Source: Bradyrhizobium sp. YR681 (GTDB lineage: Bacteria > Pseudomonadota > Alphaproteobacteria > Rhizobiales > Xanthobacteraceae). Taken from it: a stretch of 64,000 nucleotides of DNA. Under the pieces are notes generated by a model. That model was given only the letters and a program-made list of their open reading frames with translations. It was not told the origin of the DNA and made no database searches. The stretch spans positions 1 to 64,000 of the forward strand of contig NZ_AKIY01000218.1 in the NCBI RefSeq assembly GCF_000282615.1, written 5' to 3'. The position numbers were made by a program, and so were the translations under genes. Below are positions 16,089-24,998 of this stretch, piece after piece; the stretch's first letter is position 1, and each line of letters starts with the position of its first letter.

Positions 16089-16859
16089 ATGGTCTGGGAT
16101 CCGCAGCAATACCTCAAATTCTCCGGCCACCGGCTCCGGCCCGCCATCGACCTGTTGATGCGGATTCCGGATGTCGCCCCGCGCGAGATCGCCGATCTCG
16201 GGGCAGGGGCCGGCAACGTGACGAAACTGATCAAGGAGCGCTGGCCGGATGCGGCGGTGACCGGCGTCGAGGGCTCGGCCGAGATGGTTGCCGCCGGCCG
16301 CAAAGCGGCTCCCGACGTGGAATGGTCGCACCAAGACCTCGGCCAATGGCGTCCCGCAAAGCAGTACGACGTCGTCTATTCCAATGCCGCACTGCACTGG
16401 CTGCCCAATCATGCGGCACTGTTTCCGTCGGTGATGGAGAAGGTCAGGCCCGGCGGCATGCTCGCGGTGCAGATGCCGCGCAACTTCCTGGCCCCGTCGC
16501 ACGTGCTGATCGGCGAGACCGCGCTCGACGGTCCGTGGCGGGCCAAGGTCGAGCACCTCGTCACGCCGCCGCCGGTCGAGGGGCCGGCTTTCTATCACGA
16601 TCTACTGGCACCGCTCTCGCAGAACATCGACATCTGGGAGACCGAGTATCTGCAGGTGCTCGACGGCGAGAACCCCGTGAAGGAATGGACCAAGGGGACC
16701 TGGCTGACGCGCTATCTCGACATTTTACAGGGCGACGAGAAGGCCGCTTTCGAGGCGGCCTATGGCATGCGGGTCGCAAAAGCCTACCCGAAGACTACGG
16801 CGGGGCAGACGCTGTTCCCGTTCCGGCGTCTGTTCATGGTCGCCCAGCGCAAGGGCTGA
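16089..16859 (+). CDS. tam: Trans-aconitate 2-methyltransferase
   Basis: This 256-residue SAM-dependent methyltransferase begins MVWDPQQYLKFSGHRLRPA, the characteristic Tam N-terminus. It has motif I DLGAGAGNVT, the acidic strand end GVEGS, and YSNAALHWLPNH. Tam methylates trans-aconitate, the spontaneous isomer of cis-aconitate that inhibits aconitase, using SAM in the cytosol. The length matches the E. coli and rhizobial enzymes. AAAAGG lies about ten bases before the ATG. It is monocistronic as far as can be seen. Confidence 0.9.
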   Translation: MVWDPQQYLKFSGHRLRPAIDLLMRIPDVAPREIADLGAGAGNVTKLIKERWPDAAVTGVEGSAEMVAAGRKAAPDVEWSHQDLGQWRPAKQYDVVYSNAALHWLPNHAALFPSVMEKVRPGGMLAVQMPRNFLAPSHVLIGETALDGPWRAKVEHLVTPPPVEGPAFYHDLLAPLSQNIDIWETEYLQVLDGENPVKEWTKGTWLTRYLDILQGDEKAAFEAAYGMRVAKAYPKTTAGQTLFPFRRLFMVAQRKG

Positions 16860-17059
16860 CGCGATTATCGCAATGCGACATAAGCGCTCGCTGCCGGGGA
16901 GGAGAGCGGGTGCCGGGTTGCGCCCCCAACAGCCGTCAAGATAGCTTGGCTGCGGCAAATTGGGCTTAGGTCTAGTTGTTCGGGTGGTGGTTTGCTGCCA
17001 CTACTGAAAGCGTAAAACAAAAAAGACCCGGTATTCCGAGGTTGTTGGGGAGGTCCTTC

Positions 17060-18061
17060 ATGCGAAAACTGCTGCTCGCGGTCGCTGCGGCCGCGCTTGC
17101 TCTCGCCCCAGCCGTTGTCCAGGCACAGAGCCCGATCGTCATCAAGTTCAGCCATGTCGTCGCCAACGACACCCCGAAGGGGAAGGGCGCGCTGAAGTTC
17201 AAGGAACTGGCTGAGAAATACACCGACGGCAAGGTCAAGGTCGAGGTCTATCCGAACTCCACGCTCTACAAGGACAAGGAGGAGATCGAGGCGCTCCAGC
17301 TCGGCTCGGTGCAGATGCTCGCGCCGTCCACCGCGAAGTTCGCACCGCTCGGCATCAAGGAGTTCGAGGCGCTCGACCTCCCCTGGCTGTTCAAGGACGA
17401 TCTGACCTATTCCAACGCGATGAAGGGCACGGTCGGCAAGTGGCTGTTCCAGAAGCTCGAGGCCAAAGGCGTTTCCGGGCTGGCCTATTGGGACAACGGT
17501 TTCCACATGCTCTCTGCCAACCGTCCCCTGATGAAGCCCTCCGACCTCCAGGGACTCAAGGTCCGTATCTCCGGATCGAAGATCGCCGACCAGTATTTCC
17601 GCCTGATGGGTTCGATCCCGCAGATCATGGCGTTCTCGGAAGTCTACCAGGCGCTGCAGACCGGCGTGGTCGACGGCTGCGAGAACACGGCGTCCAACTA
17701 TTTGACGCAGAAGTTCTACGAGGTGCAGAAGGACATCACCGTGTCCTATCACGCGCATCTGCAATATGCCGTGATCGTCAACTCGAAATTCTGGAACGGC
17801 CTGCCGCCCGACATCCGCGCCCAGCTCGAGAAGGCGATGAACGACGCAACCGACTATACCAATTCGATCGCACGCCAGGAGAACGAGGACGCGCTGGCCG
17901 AGATCAAGAAGACGGGCAAGACCACGCTGCATTATCTGAGCGATGCCGACCGCAAGGCATGGCAGGAAGCGATGCAGCCGACGTATAAATGGGCAAAGGG
18001 CCGGGTCGGGCAGGAGGTGCTCGATCTGGTCGCCAAGGAACTCGACGTCAAGATGAACTGA
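17060..18061 (+). CDS. dctP: TRAP transporter substrate-binding protein (DctP family)
   Basis: This 333-residue periplasmic binding protein has a clear signal peptide (MRKLLLAVAAAALALAPAVV, cleavage after AQA). The mature part begins with IKFSHVVANDTPKGKGALKF, followed by YPNSTLYKD and the ligand-binding segment GLKVRISGSK, where the arginine pairs with a carboxylate. It binds organic acids for a TRAP carrier driven by an ion gradient. The ATG at 17060 has GGGGAGG 7 bases upstream; the longer frame upstream does not give a signal peptide at the start. The fused membrane subunit follows after a stem-loop. Confidence 0.95.
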   Translation: MRKLLLAVAAAALALAPAVVQAQSPIVIKFSHVVANDTPKGKGALKFKELAEKYTDGKVKVEVYPNSTLYKDKEEIEALQLGSVQMLAPSTAKFAPLGIKEFEALDLPWLFKDDLTYSNAMKGTVGKWLFQKLEAKGVSGLAYWDNGFHMLSANRPLMKPSDLQGLKVRISGSKIADQYFRLMGSIPQIMAFSEVYQALQTGVVDGCENTASNYLTQKFYEVQKDITVSYHAHLQYAVIVNSKFWNGLPPDIRAQLEKAMNDATDYTNSIARQENEDALAEIKKTGKTTLHYLSDADRKAWQEAMQPTYKWAKGRVGQEVLDLVAKELDVKMN

Positions 18062-18087
18062 CGGCCGCGTCTCAAAGGACAACCATG

Positions 18088-18119
18088 AACGGTCGGGGGT
18101 GATCCCACTCCCGGCCGTT
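18088..18119 (+). terminator. Stem-loop between dctP and the TRAP membrane subunit
   Basis: AACGGTCGGGGG pairs with the complementary CACTCCCGGCCGTT across a short loop, giving about 12 pairs including G-T pairs. A T-poor tail (TTCGCTCTT) follows. Its place between binding-protein and membrane genes is typical of a partial terminator or mRNA-stabilising hairpin that raises binding-protein levels. Confidence 0.6.
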
Positions 18120-18157
18120 TCGCTCTTGAATGATGAGCCGATGCTGGGGGAATCAAG

Positions 18158-20191
18158 TTGCTGCGTGTGCTGAATCGTTTTCTCGATCATCTCGAGGAGT
18201 GGCTGATCGCGACGATGATCGCGGCCGCGACGTCGCTCATCTTCGTCGCCGTGCTGCATCGCTATGGGGCAGGACTCTCGATCGACATCGCAAAATGGGC
18301 GGAGGCTCGCAATCTGAGCTTCCTCGCCGTGCCTTCGCGCGCGGCGTTCGTCTGGCTTGCCGCGCTCGACCTGTCCTGGGCGCAAGAGCTCTGCATCTAC
18401 ATGTTCATCTGGATGGCGAAGTTCGGCGCCGCCTACGGCGTGCGCACCGGCATCCATGTCGGCGTCGACGTGCTGGTCAATGTCCTGCCGGGCGGATCGC
18501 GCCGGCGCGTGATCACCTTCGGCCTGCTCTGCGGCGCGCTGTTTACGGCCATCGTGTGCTATTTCGGCGCCGCCTTCGTCGGCCAGATGTGGCAGACCGG
18601 CCAGCAGTCCAACGACCTGGAAGCGCCGATGTGGATGGTGTACCTCACCATCCCGCTCGGCTCCGGCCTGATGTGCTTCCGCTTCCTGCAGGTCGCCTGG
18701 TCGTTCTACCGCACCGGCGAATTGCCGCATCACGACATGGCCGGCGTCGAGGGCATCGAGCCGGATCCGGTGCATCCGGCGCCGGTCACGCGCAGCCAGG
18801 TCGTTCGCGACGAACGCAGTCCGCTCGGCTGGATCCTGATGCTGCTGCCGGTCCTGATCGTCGCGATCTGCTTCGCTCATTCGGCTCATCTCATCACGCT
18901 GCCGCAAGGCCTGCGGGTGCTCATCGTCTTCGCCCTTCTGCTGTCGCTGATGCTGACCGGCATGCCGATCTCGATCGCGCTTGGTCTCACGGTGCTCAGC
19001 TTCATGTTCACGCTGACCGACGTGCGAACTGAATCAGTGGCGCTGAAGCTGTTCACCGGCATCGAGAGCTTCGAGATCATGGCGATCCCGTTCTTCATCC
19101 TCGCCGGCAACTTCCTCACCCATGGCGGCGTGGCGCGCCGGATGATCACTTTCGCGACCGCGCTGGTCGGTCATTGGTATGGCGGTCTTGCCCTGTCGGG
19201 CGTGGTGGCCTGCGCGCTGTTTGCCGCGATTTCCGGCTCGTCGCCGGCGACCGTGGTGGCGATCGGCTCGGTGATCCTGCCCGCCATGGTCGCGCAGGGA
19301 TTCCCGAAGCGGTTCGGCGCGGGCGTCATCACGACGTCGGGCTCGCTCGGCATTCTGATTCCGCCGTCGATTCCGATGGTTCTTTACGCCGTCTCCACCA
19401 ATACCTCGGTGGGCAAGCTCTTCATCGCCGGGATCGTGCCGGGACTCATGCTGGCATTCCTGCTCGGGCTGACGACGTTCTACCGCGCCTGGCAGAATGA
19501 CTACCCGCGGATGCCAAAGGCGACGTTCATGGAACGCATCGACGCGTTCCGGAAGTCGATCTGGGGAATCCTGCTGATCGTGATCGTGATCGGCGGTATC
19601 TATAGTGGCCTGTTCACGCCGACGGAGGCTGCCGCGGTCAGCGCGGTCTATGCCTTCATCGTCGCCGTGTTCATCTACAAGGATCTCAAGCTGCGCGACG
19701 TGCCGCGGGTGCTGCTGTCATCGGCCAACCTCTCGGCGATGCTGCTCTACATCATCACCAACGCGGTGCTGTTCTCGTTCCTGATGACCTACGAGAACGT
19801 GCCCCAACAGCTGGCGCAGTGGATGATCGACCAGGGGCTCGGCTGGATCGGCTTCCTGCTTGTGGTCAATCTGCTGCTGCTGCTGGCGGGCAACGTGATG
19901 GAGCCGTCCTCGATCATCCTGATCATGGCGCCGATCCTGTTTCCGGTCGCGGTCAAGCTCGGCATCGACCCGATCCATTTCGGCATCCTGATGACGGTCA
20001 ACATGGAGGTCGGCCTCTGCCATCCGCCTGTCGGCCTCAATCTCTACGTCGCCTCAGGTATCGCGAAGATGGGCATCACCGAGCTCACGGTCGCGGTGTG
20101 GCCGTGGCTGCTGACGATGCTGGGATTCCTCGTGGTGGTGACCTATTGGCCGGGCCTGTCGCTGTTTCTGCCGCGGCTGCTGGGGATGTAG
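18158..20191 (+). CDS. dctQM: Fused TRAP transporter small and large permease (DctQM)
   Basis: This 677-residue membrane protein joins the four-helix DctQ subunit (about 1-195, with WAQELCIYMFIWMAKFGAA and RTGIHVGVDVL) to the roughly 12-helix DctM subunit (from about 225, with GMPISIALG, GSLGILIPPSIPMVLYAV and FTPTEAAAVSAVYA). Fused QM subunits are a known variant of this family. The start is a TTG at 18158 with GGGGGA at 18146-18151. It works with the DctP protein upstream to import an organic acid, probably with Na+ or H+. The substrate is not evident. Confidence 0.93.
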   Translation: MLRVLNRFLDHLEEWLIATMIAAATSLIFVAVLHRYGAGLSIDIAKWAEARNLSFLAVPSRAAFVWLAALDLSWAQELCIYMFIWMAKFGAAYGVRTGIHVGVDVLVNVLPGGSRRRVITFGLLCGALFTAIVCYFGAAFVGQMWQTGQQSNDLEAPMWMVYLTIPLGSGLMCFRFLQVAWSFYRTGELPHHDMAGVEGIEPDPVHPAPVTRSQVVRDERSPLGWILMLLPVLIVAICFAHSAHLITLPQGLRVLIVFALLLSLMLTGMPISIALGLTVLSFMFTLTDVRTESVALKLFTGIESFEIMAIPFFILAGNFLTHGGVARRMITFATALVGHWYGGLALSGVVACALFAAISGSSPATVVAIGSVILPAMVAQGFPKRFGAGVITTSGSLGILIPPSIPMVLYAVSTNTSVGKLFIAGIVPGLMLAFLLGLTTFYRAWQNDYPRMPKATFMERIDAFRKSIWGILLIVIVIGGIYSGLFTPTEAAAVSAVYAFIVAVFIYKDLKLRDVPRVLLSSANLSAMLLYIITNAVLFSFLMTYENVPQQLAQWMIDQGLGWIGFLLVVNLLLLLAGNVMEPSSIILIMAPILFPVAVKLGIDPIHFGILMTVNMEVGLCHPPVGLNLYVASGIAKMGITELTVAVWPWLLTMLGFLVVVTYWPGLSLFLPRLLGM

Positions 20192-20288
20192 CGGGGAAGG
20201 CGCACGCATGGCTAACGCGCGGTAAAGACGCGCGCTCAAATGCCCGCGTGGTGCGATGCACGCATTTTTACGGATGTGAGGTAGGACC

Positions 20289-21470
20289 ATGCCAGCGGAT
20301 GGAGCTGGCATGTTCTTCGACAGAATGGAAACCGGACGGGCGTCGATCTCGGACGCCGTCTATCTGGAAGTGATCGCGGGCCTGCACGGCACGACGATGC
20401 CCAACATTCTCGCCGCCGCTTGTCTGGTGATGGTCGGCGCCATCACGACCTACGAGACCGGCGACATGGTGACGGCGGCCCTGACGGTCGCCGGCGTCGT
20501 GGTGGCGATCGTCCGCCTGTTCGAAATCGTCGCGTTCCGCCGGCGCCTCGCGCAGTCACCGCAGCTCGGCCGGGCCGAGGCGGCGCGCTGGGAGCGGCGT
20601 TACATCGCCGGCACCATCGCGACGGCCTCCGTGCTCGGCGTGTTCGCCGCGCGCAGCATCGTGCTGGGTGATGCGCTCTGCTCCGTGATGGCGATCGGCA
20701 TCGGATTCGGCTTTGGCGCCGGCGTGGTGGCGCGGCTGGCGCTGCGGCCCGTCGCGGCGCTGCTCGATCTCGTCGCGATCGCCGCGCCGGCCGCGATCGT
20801 GACCTTCATGCAGCCCGATCTCCGCCATGTCGGGCTCGGGCTCCTCATCCTGATGTATGTGGTCGCGAGCTTCGAGATGGTGCGGCTGAGCTTCAACGCC
20901 TCGATCAACCAGATCACGCTGAAGCGGCAGTTCGAGCAGCTGTCGCGCATCGACCCGATGACCGGAATGTCCAATCGTTCGGTGCTGGCGACGGACTTGC
21001 CCGCCATGCTGGCGGCCGGGACGGTTGCCGTCCATACGCTCGATCTCGACCGTTTCAAGGAAGCCAACGACCGGTTCGGCCACCCCGTCGGCGACGCGCT
21101 GCTCAAGCAGGTCGCCGGCAGGCTCAAGGTGCTGGCCGCGCCTGATGACCTCGTGGTCCGCATGGGCGGCGACGAGTTCGTGCTGGTGCAGTGCGCGGCT
21201 GATGGTGCGGAGGCGATGGCCCAACGCATCGTGCAGTCGATCAGCGCGCCCTATGATATCGACGGGCAGGTGATCGAGGTCGGCGTCAGCATCGGCGTCG
21301 CCGTCGCGCCGGACGACGGCCGCACCACGGAGGCGCTGCTGTCGCGCTCGGATCGGGCGCTGTACCGGGCCAAGCAGGAACGCGGCGGCTATGTGCTGGC
21401 GCGGGACTTGCGGATGGCGGACAAGACCGCCGCATCGGGCCAGATTGTGTCCGAAGGGCTGGCCGCTTAG
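20289..21470 (+). CDS. Membrane-anchored GGDEF diguanylate cyclase
   Basis: This 393-residue protein has an N-terminal membrane region with about six hydrophobic helices (up to about 205), a short coiled linker and a GGDEF domain. RIDPMTGMSNR opens the domain and GGDEF lies at 293-297, so it should make cyclic-di-GMP from two GTP. The product-inhibition RxxD motif is not present at the usual place; the sequence there is APDD. ATG at 20289 has GAGGTAGG just upstream. No EAL domain is present. The membrane part does not match a sensor domain I can name. Confidence 0.9.
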   Translation: MPADGAGMFFDRMETGRASISDAVYLEVIAGLHGTTMPNILAAACLVMVGAITTYETGDMVTAALTVAGVVVAIVRLFEIVAFRRRLAQSPQLGRAEAARWERRYIAGTIATASVLGVFAARSIVLGDALCSVMAIGIGFGFGAGVVARLALRPVAALLDLVAIAAPAAIVTFMQPDLRHVGLGLLILMYVVASFEMVRLSFNASINQITLKRQFEQLSRIDPMTGMSNRSVLATDLPAMLAAGTVAVHTLDLDRFKEANDRFGHPVGDALLKQVAGRLKVLAAPDDLVVRMGGDEFVLVQCAADGAEAMAQRIVQSISAPYDIDGQVIEVGVSIGVAVAPDDGRTTEALLSRSDRALYRAKQERGGYVLARDLRMADKTAASGQIVSEGLAA

Positions 21471-21540
21471 GCAGCGGTTGGAACCGCACGCCGGATGCGG
21501 TTAGATGCCTTCCCAGAAGACGAGCCGGGGAGGAGCCTTC

Positions 21541-23475
21541 ATGAACAGCACCGAAGCAGCCGACGCGCCCAAGGACGCAACGCCATCCGTCATCGCGCAG
21601 CAAACGGCCATGCTGAACGCGCTGCCGTTTTCCGACACGCGGGATTTCGACGATGCCGCGCGCGGCTTTCTCGGCACGATCGAGAATGCGGAGATCGCCA
21701 ACCCGCAGGGGCGAACGGTCTGGAGCCTGAAGCCTTACGGCTTCCTCTCTGCCGAGCAGGCTCCCCCGACCGTCAATCCAAGCCTGTGGCGGCAGGCGCG
21801 GCTCAACATGCATCATGGCCTGTTCGAGGTGGTGCCCGGCGTCTACCAGGTGCGCGGGCTCGACATCGCCAACATGACGTTGATCGAGGGCGACAGCGGC
21901 GTCATCGTCGTGGACACGCTGACCTCGATCGAGGGCGCGCGGGCCGCGCTCGATCTCTATTTTAGGCATCGCGGCCAGAAGCCGGTCGCCGCCGTGATCT
22001 TCACGCACACCCATACCGACCATTGGGGCGGTGCGCGCGGCGTGCTGGAGGAGGGCGCGCTGGCGACCGGTCGCGTGCCCATCATCGCGCCGAACCTGTT
22101 CATGGAGCACGCGGTGTCCGAGAACATCATCGCGGGACCGGCGATGCTGCGCCGGGCGCAATACCAGTTTGGCCCATTCCTTGCGAAAGGCGTGCGCGGG
22201 CAGGTCGACAACGGGCTCGGCAAGTCGATGGCGGCCGGCGGCGTTGCGTTGCTGCGGCCGACCGATCTGATCATGGCAACCGGCGACCGGCGCGTCATCG
22301 ACGGCGTTGAATTCGAATTCCAGATGGCGCCAAACAGCGAGGCGCCGGCCGAGATGCATTTCTTCATCCCGCGCTACAAGCTGCTGAATCTTGCGGAAAA
22401 CTGCACGCACAATTTCCACAATCTGCTGCCGTTCCGCGGCGCCGACGTGCGCGATGCGCTGGCCTGGTCGAAATATCTGGGCGAGGCCTTGCAGCTCTGG
22501 GACGGCAAGGCGGAGGCGATGTGCGGCCAGCATCACTGGCCGGTGTGGGGAGCCGAGCGCATCGGCACCATGATCCGGCAGCAGCGCGATCTCTACAAAT
22601 TCGCGCATGACCAGACCATCCGCCTGATGAACCATGGCCTGACCGCGACGGAAATCGCCGAAACGATCCAGTTGCCGAAGAGCCTGGAGGGCGCCTGGCA
22701 CGGCCGCGGTTACTACGGCCATATCCGGCACAATGTGAAGGCGATCTACCAGAAATATCTCGGCTGGTACGACGCCAATCCGGTCAATCTCGATCCGCTG
22801 CCGCCGGTCGAGTCCGGCAAGAAATATGTCGAGTATATGGGCGGCGCCGACGCGATCCTGACGCGGGCGCGCAACGACTTCGACAAAGGTGAATTCCGCT
22901 TCGTCGCGCAGGCGCTCGGCCATCTCGTCTTCGCCGAGCCCGATAACGCGGCGGCACGCGGTCTGCTGGCGGATACGCTGGAGCAGCTCGGCTATGCCGC
23001 CGAGAGCTCGACCTGGCGCAACGCCTATCTGTTCGGCGCCCAGGAATTGCGCCAGGGCATGCCGAAGACACCGCCGCGCCCGCCAATGCCGCGCGAGACG
23101 CTGGCGGCACTGCGCACTTCACAGCTCTGGGACGTGCTCGGCATCCGCCTCAACGGGCCGAAGGCGGAAGGCAAGCGCATCGTGCTGAACTGGAATTTCT
23201 CGGATACCGGCGAGACGTTCGTGCTCAACCTGGAGAACTGCGCGCTGACCTACACCGAGGGCGTGCAGGCGGAGGGCGCCGATGCCAGCTTCACGCTGGC
23301 GCGCGCGACGCTCGACGAGGTCATCGCGAAGCTGACGAGCTTCCCGGAAGCGGTTGCTGCGGGCAAGGTCAAACTGTCGGGCAATCCGATGAGGCTTGCC
23401 GAGCTGATGGGGCTGATGGACGAATTCCCGCGGATGTTCGAGATCGTCGAGCCGAAGCGGGTGATGGTGGTGTAG
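21541..23475 (+). CDS. Alkyl sulfatase (SDS-hydrolase type, metallo-beta-lactamase fold)
   Basis: This 644-residue protein has the binuclear zinc motif HTHTDHWGG (156-164) and further ligands in AENCTHNFHN. A dimerisation region follows, and the C-terminal part (about 530-644) resembles an SCP2-like lipid-binding domain. This is the layout of SdsA1/BDS1 alkyl sulfatases, which release sulfate from primary alkyl sulfates. No signal peptide is seen. The ATG at 21541 has GGGGAGGAG upstream. The gene stands alone; the following 180 bp hold a palindromic repeat. Confidence 0.9.
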   Translation: MNSTEAADAPKDATPSVIAQQTAMLNALPFSDTRDFDDAARGFLGTIENAEIANPQGRTVWSLKPYGFLSAEQAPPTVNPSLWRQARLNMHHGLFEVVPGVYQVRGLDIANMTLIEGDSGVIVVDTLTSIEGARAALDLYFRHRGQKPVAAVIFTHTHTDHWGGARGVLEEGALATGRVPIIAPNLFMEHAVSENIIAGPAMLRRAQYQFGPFLAKGVRGQVDNGLGKSMAAGGVALLRPTDLIMATGDRRVIDGVEFEFQMAPNSEAPAEMHFFIPRYKLLNLAENCTHNFHNLLPFRGADVRDALAWSKYLGEALQLWDGKAEAMCGQHHWPVWGAERIGTMIRQQRDLYKFAHDQTIRLMNHGLTATEIAETIQLPKSLEGAWHGRGYYGHIRHNVKAIYQKYLGWYDANPVNLDPLPPVESGKKYVEYMGGADAILTRARNDFDKGEFRFVAQALGHLVFAEPDNAAARGLLADTLEQLGYAAESSTWRNAYLFGAQELRQGMPKTPPRPPMPRETLAALRTSQLWDVLGIRLNGPKAEGKRIVLNWNFSDTGETFVLNLENCALTYTEGVQAEGADASFTLARATLDEVIAKLTSFPEAVAAGKVKLSGNPMRLAELMGLMDEFPRMFEIVEPKRVMVV

Positions 23476-23497
23476 GTCACTCGTCGTAACCGTCTCT

Positions 23498-23631
23498 TGC
23501 CCCGGACGCAGCGCAGCGCTTCTTCAGCGGTGCGCTGCAGAGCCGGGCCCATGTCTCCGAGAGCATACCCTGCCGCGTGGGTCCCGGCTCTGCGCTGCAA
23601 CGCCAAGTGGCGTTGCAGCGCGTCCGGGACA
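23498..23631. repeat. Palindromic intergenic repeat (TGCCCCGGACGC type)
   Basis: The arm TTGCCCCGGACGCAGCGCAG is matched at the other end by GCAGCGCGTCCGGGACA on the opposite strand, with nested copies of GTGCGCTGCAGAGCCGGG and CCCGGCTCTGCGCTGCA between them. It lies between two convergent genes and may form a long hairpin that ends both transcripts. Confidence 0.7.
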
Positions 23632-23653
23632 CGAGAGTGGCGGGGCGATCCCG

Positions 23654-24724
23654 CTACTCCGCGCTGCTCACCAGCTTGATCCGCGGCGCCTGCGCTTCGG
23701 TCAGGCTGCGGTAGGCGGCGAGATAGTCCAGCGCCATTCGCCGCGCCGTGAAGCGCGTCTCGAATTGCTTGCGGATCGCGGCGCGGTCCAGTTGCGGCAA
23801 GCGCTTGACGACGCCGGCTGCACTGATGACGTCCTCGACCACGAAGCCGGTGAGGCCCTCGTCGATGATCTCAGGCACCGAGCCGCGGTTGAAGGCGACG
23901 ACCGGCGTTCCGCAGGCCATGGCCTCGATCATCACGAGGCCGAACGGCTCCGGCCAGTCGATCGGCAGCAACAGGCCGAGCGCACCGCTGAGGAAATCGG
24001 ACTTCTCGTGATCGCTGATCTCGCCGATATACTCGACCAGCGGATTGTTCACGATCATCGGCTTGATCAGCTCGTCGTAATAATCCTGGTCGGCGCGATC
24101 GACCTTGGCCGCGATCTTGAGCGGGATGCCGCATTGGGTCGCGATCTTGATGGCGCGGTCGACGCCCTTCTCGGGCGCGATGCGGCCGAGCACGGCGAGA
24201 TAGTCCTGCTTCACCGCCTTCGGGGTCAGCAAATTCTCCGGCAGGCCGTGATGGATCGTCCCCACCCAGTTCGCCTGCGGCACCGGCCGCCGCTGCGCAT
24301 TCGAGATCGAGATCACCGGCATCTTGGAGAAGGTGTTGAAGACGGGCTGATGCTCCGGCAGGTCGAGCCGGCCGTGCAGCGTGGTCAGGAACGGTGTCGG
24401 CTGCCGGTAGAACAGCGACCACGGATAGTAGTCGAGATGGAAGTGGAGAAAGTCGAACTCCTCGTCGTCACATTTCTGCCGTACGCGCTCCAGCATCACC
24501 ATATGCAACGCGTTGGGATCGCGCACGGAACCGTCGAGGCGAAGCGCCCGCGGCCAGGTCGCGTCCAGTTTGGCCGACGTCTGTGAATCGCCGCTGGCGA
24601 ACAATGTCACGTCGTGTCCCAGGGCCACCAACTCTTCCGTCAACCAGTGCACCACCCGCTCGGTGCCGCCATACAGCTTGGGTGGAACAGCCTCCGTCAA
24701 CGGAGCTACCTGCGCAATGCGCAT
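23654..24724 (-). CDS. Glycosyltransferase family 4 protein
   Basis: This 356-residue GT-B-fold enzyme begins MRIAQVAPLTEAVPPKLYGG, with GGTERVVHWL for the acceptor side. The C-terminal half has LGRIAPEKGVDRAI and the nucleotide-sugar motif PEPFGLVMIEAMACGTPVVA. Such enzymes add a sugar from an NDP-sugar in a retaining reaction. It is divergent from an ABC exporter and close to a glycogen-debranching-type gene, an arrangement that suggests a role in a polysaccharide or stress-glycan pathway. The exact acceptor is unknown. Confidence 0.88.
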   Translation of the reverse strand: MRIAQVAPLTEAVPPKLYGGTERVVHWLTEELVALGHDVTLFASGDSQTSAKLDATWPRALRLDGSVRDPNALHMVMLERVRQKCDDEEFDFLHFHLDYYPWSLFYRQPTPFLTTLHGRLDLPEHQPVFNTFSKMPVISISNAQRRPVPQANWVGTIHHGLPENLLTPKAVKQDYLAVLGRIAPEKGVDRAIKIATQCGIPLKIAAKVDRADQDYYDELIKPMIVNNPLVEYIGEISDHEKSDFLSGALGLLLPIDWPEPFGLVMIEAMACGTPVVAFNRGSVPEIIDEGLTGFVVEDVISAAGVVKRLPQLDRAAIRKQFETRFTARRMALDYLAAYRSLTEAQAPRIKLVSSAE

Positions 24725-24998
24725 CTCACCTTCTCCTCTGTGCGATCATGAAGTCAAAAACCCCCGCCGTGTCACGGCACCGGCATGCCAGTCGAGGGAA
24801 CGTTCTCGCAATTGCGAAGTTCCTTCAATGAACGTTACTTCTTCGACACACTTCAGCGTGGTCGCGATGCTGCCATCACCTCAACTCAGATCGCCCGCAT
24901 CCGCATGTCGTGATGGCTTTGCCCGGGAACCGAGGCGAAGCGGTCGATGTTCAGTCGACAGCTAAGAAAAATTGAAAGCATAACGGGGTCGCAGCCAC

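Noticed and set aside
21482..21502. Hairpin AACCGCA/TGCGGTT after the diguanylate cyclase as a terminator
   Set aside because: Only seven pairs and no T-run; too weak to list as a feature.
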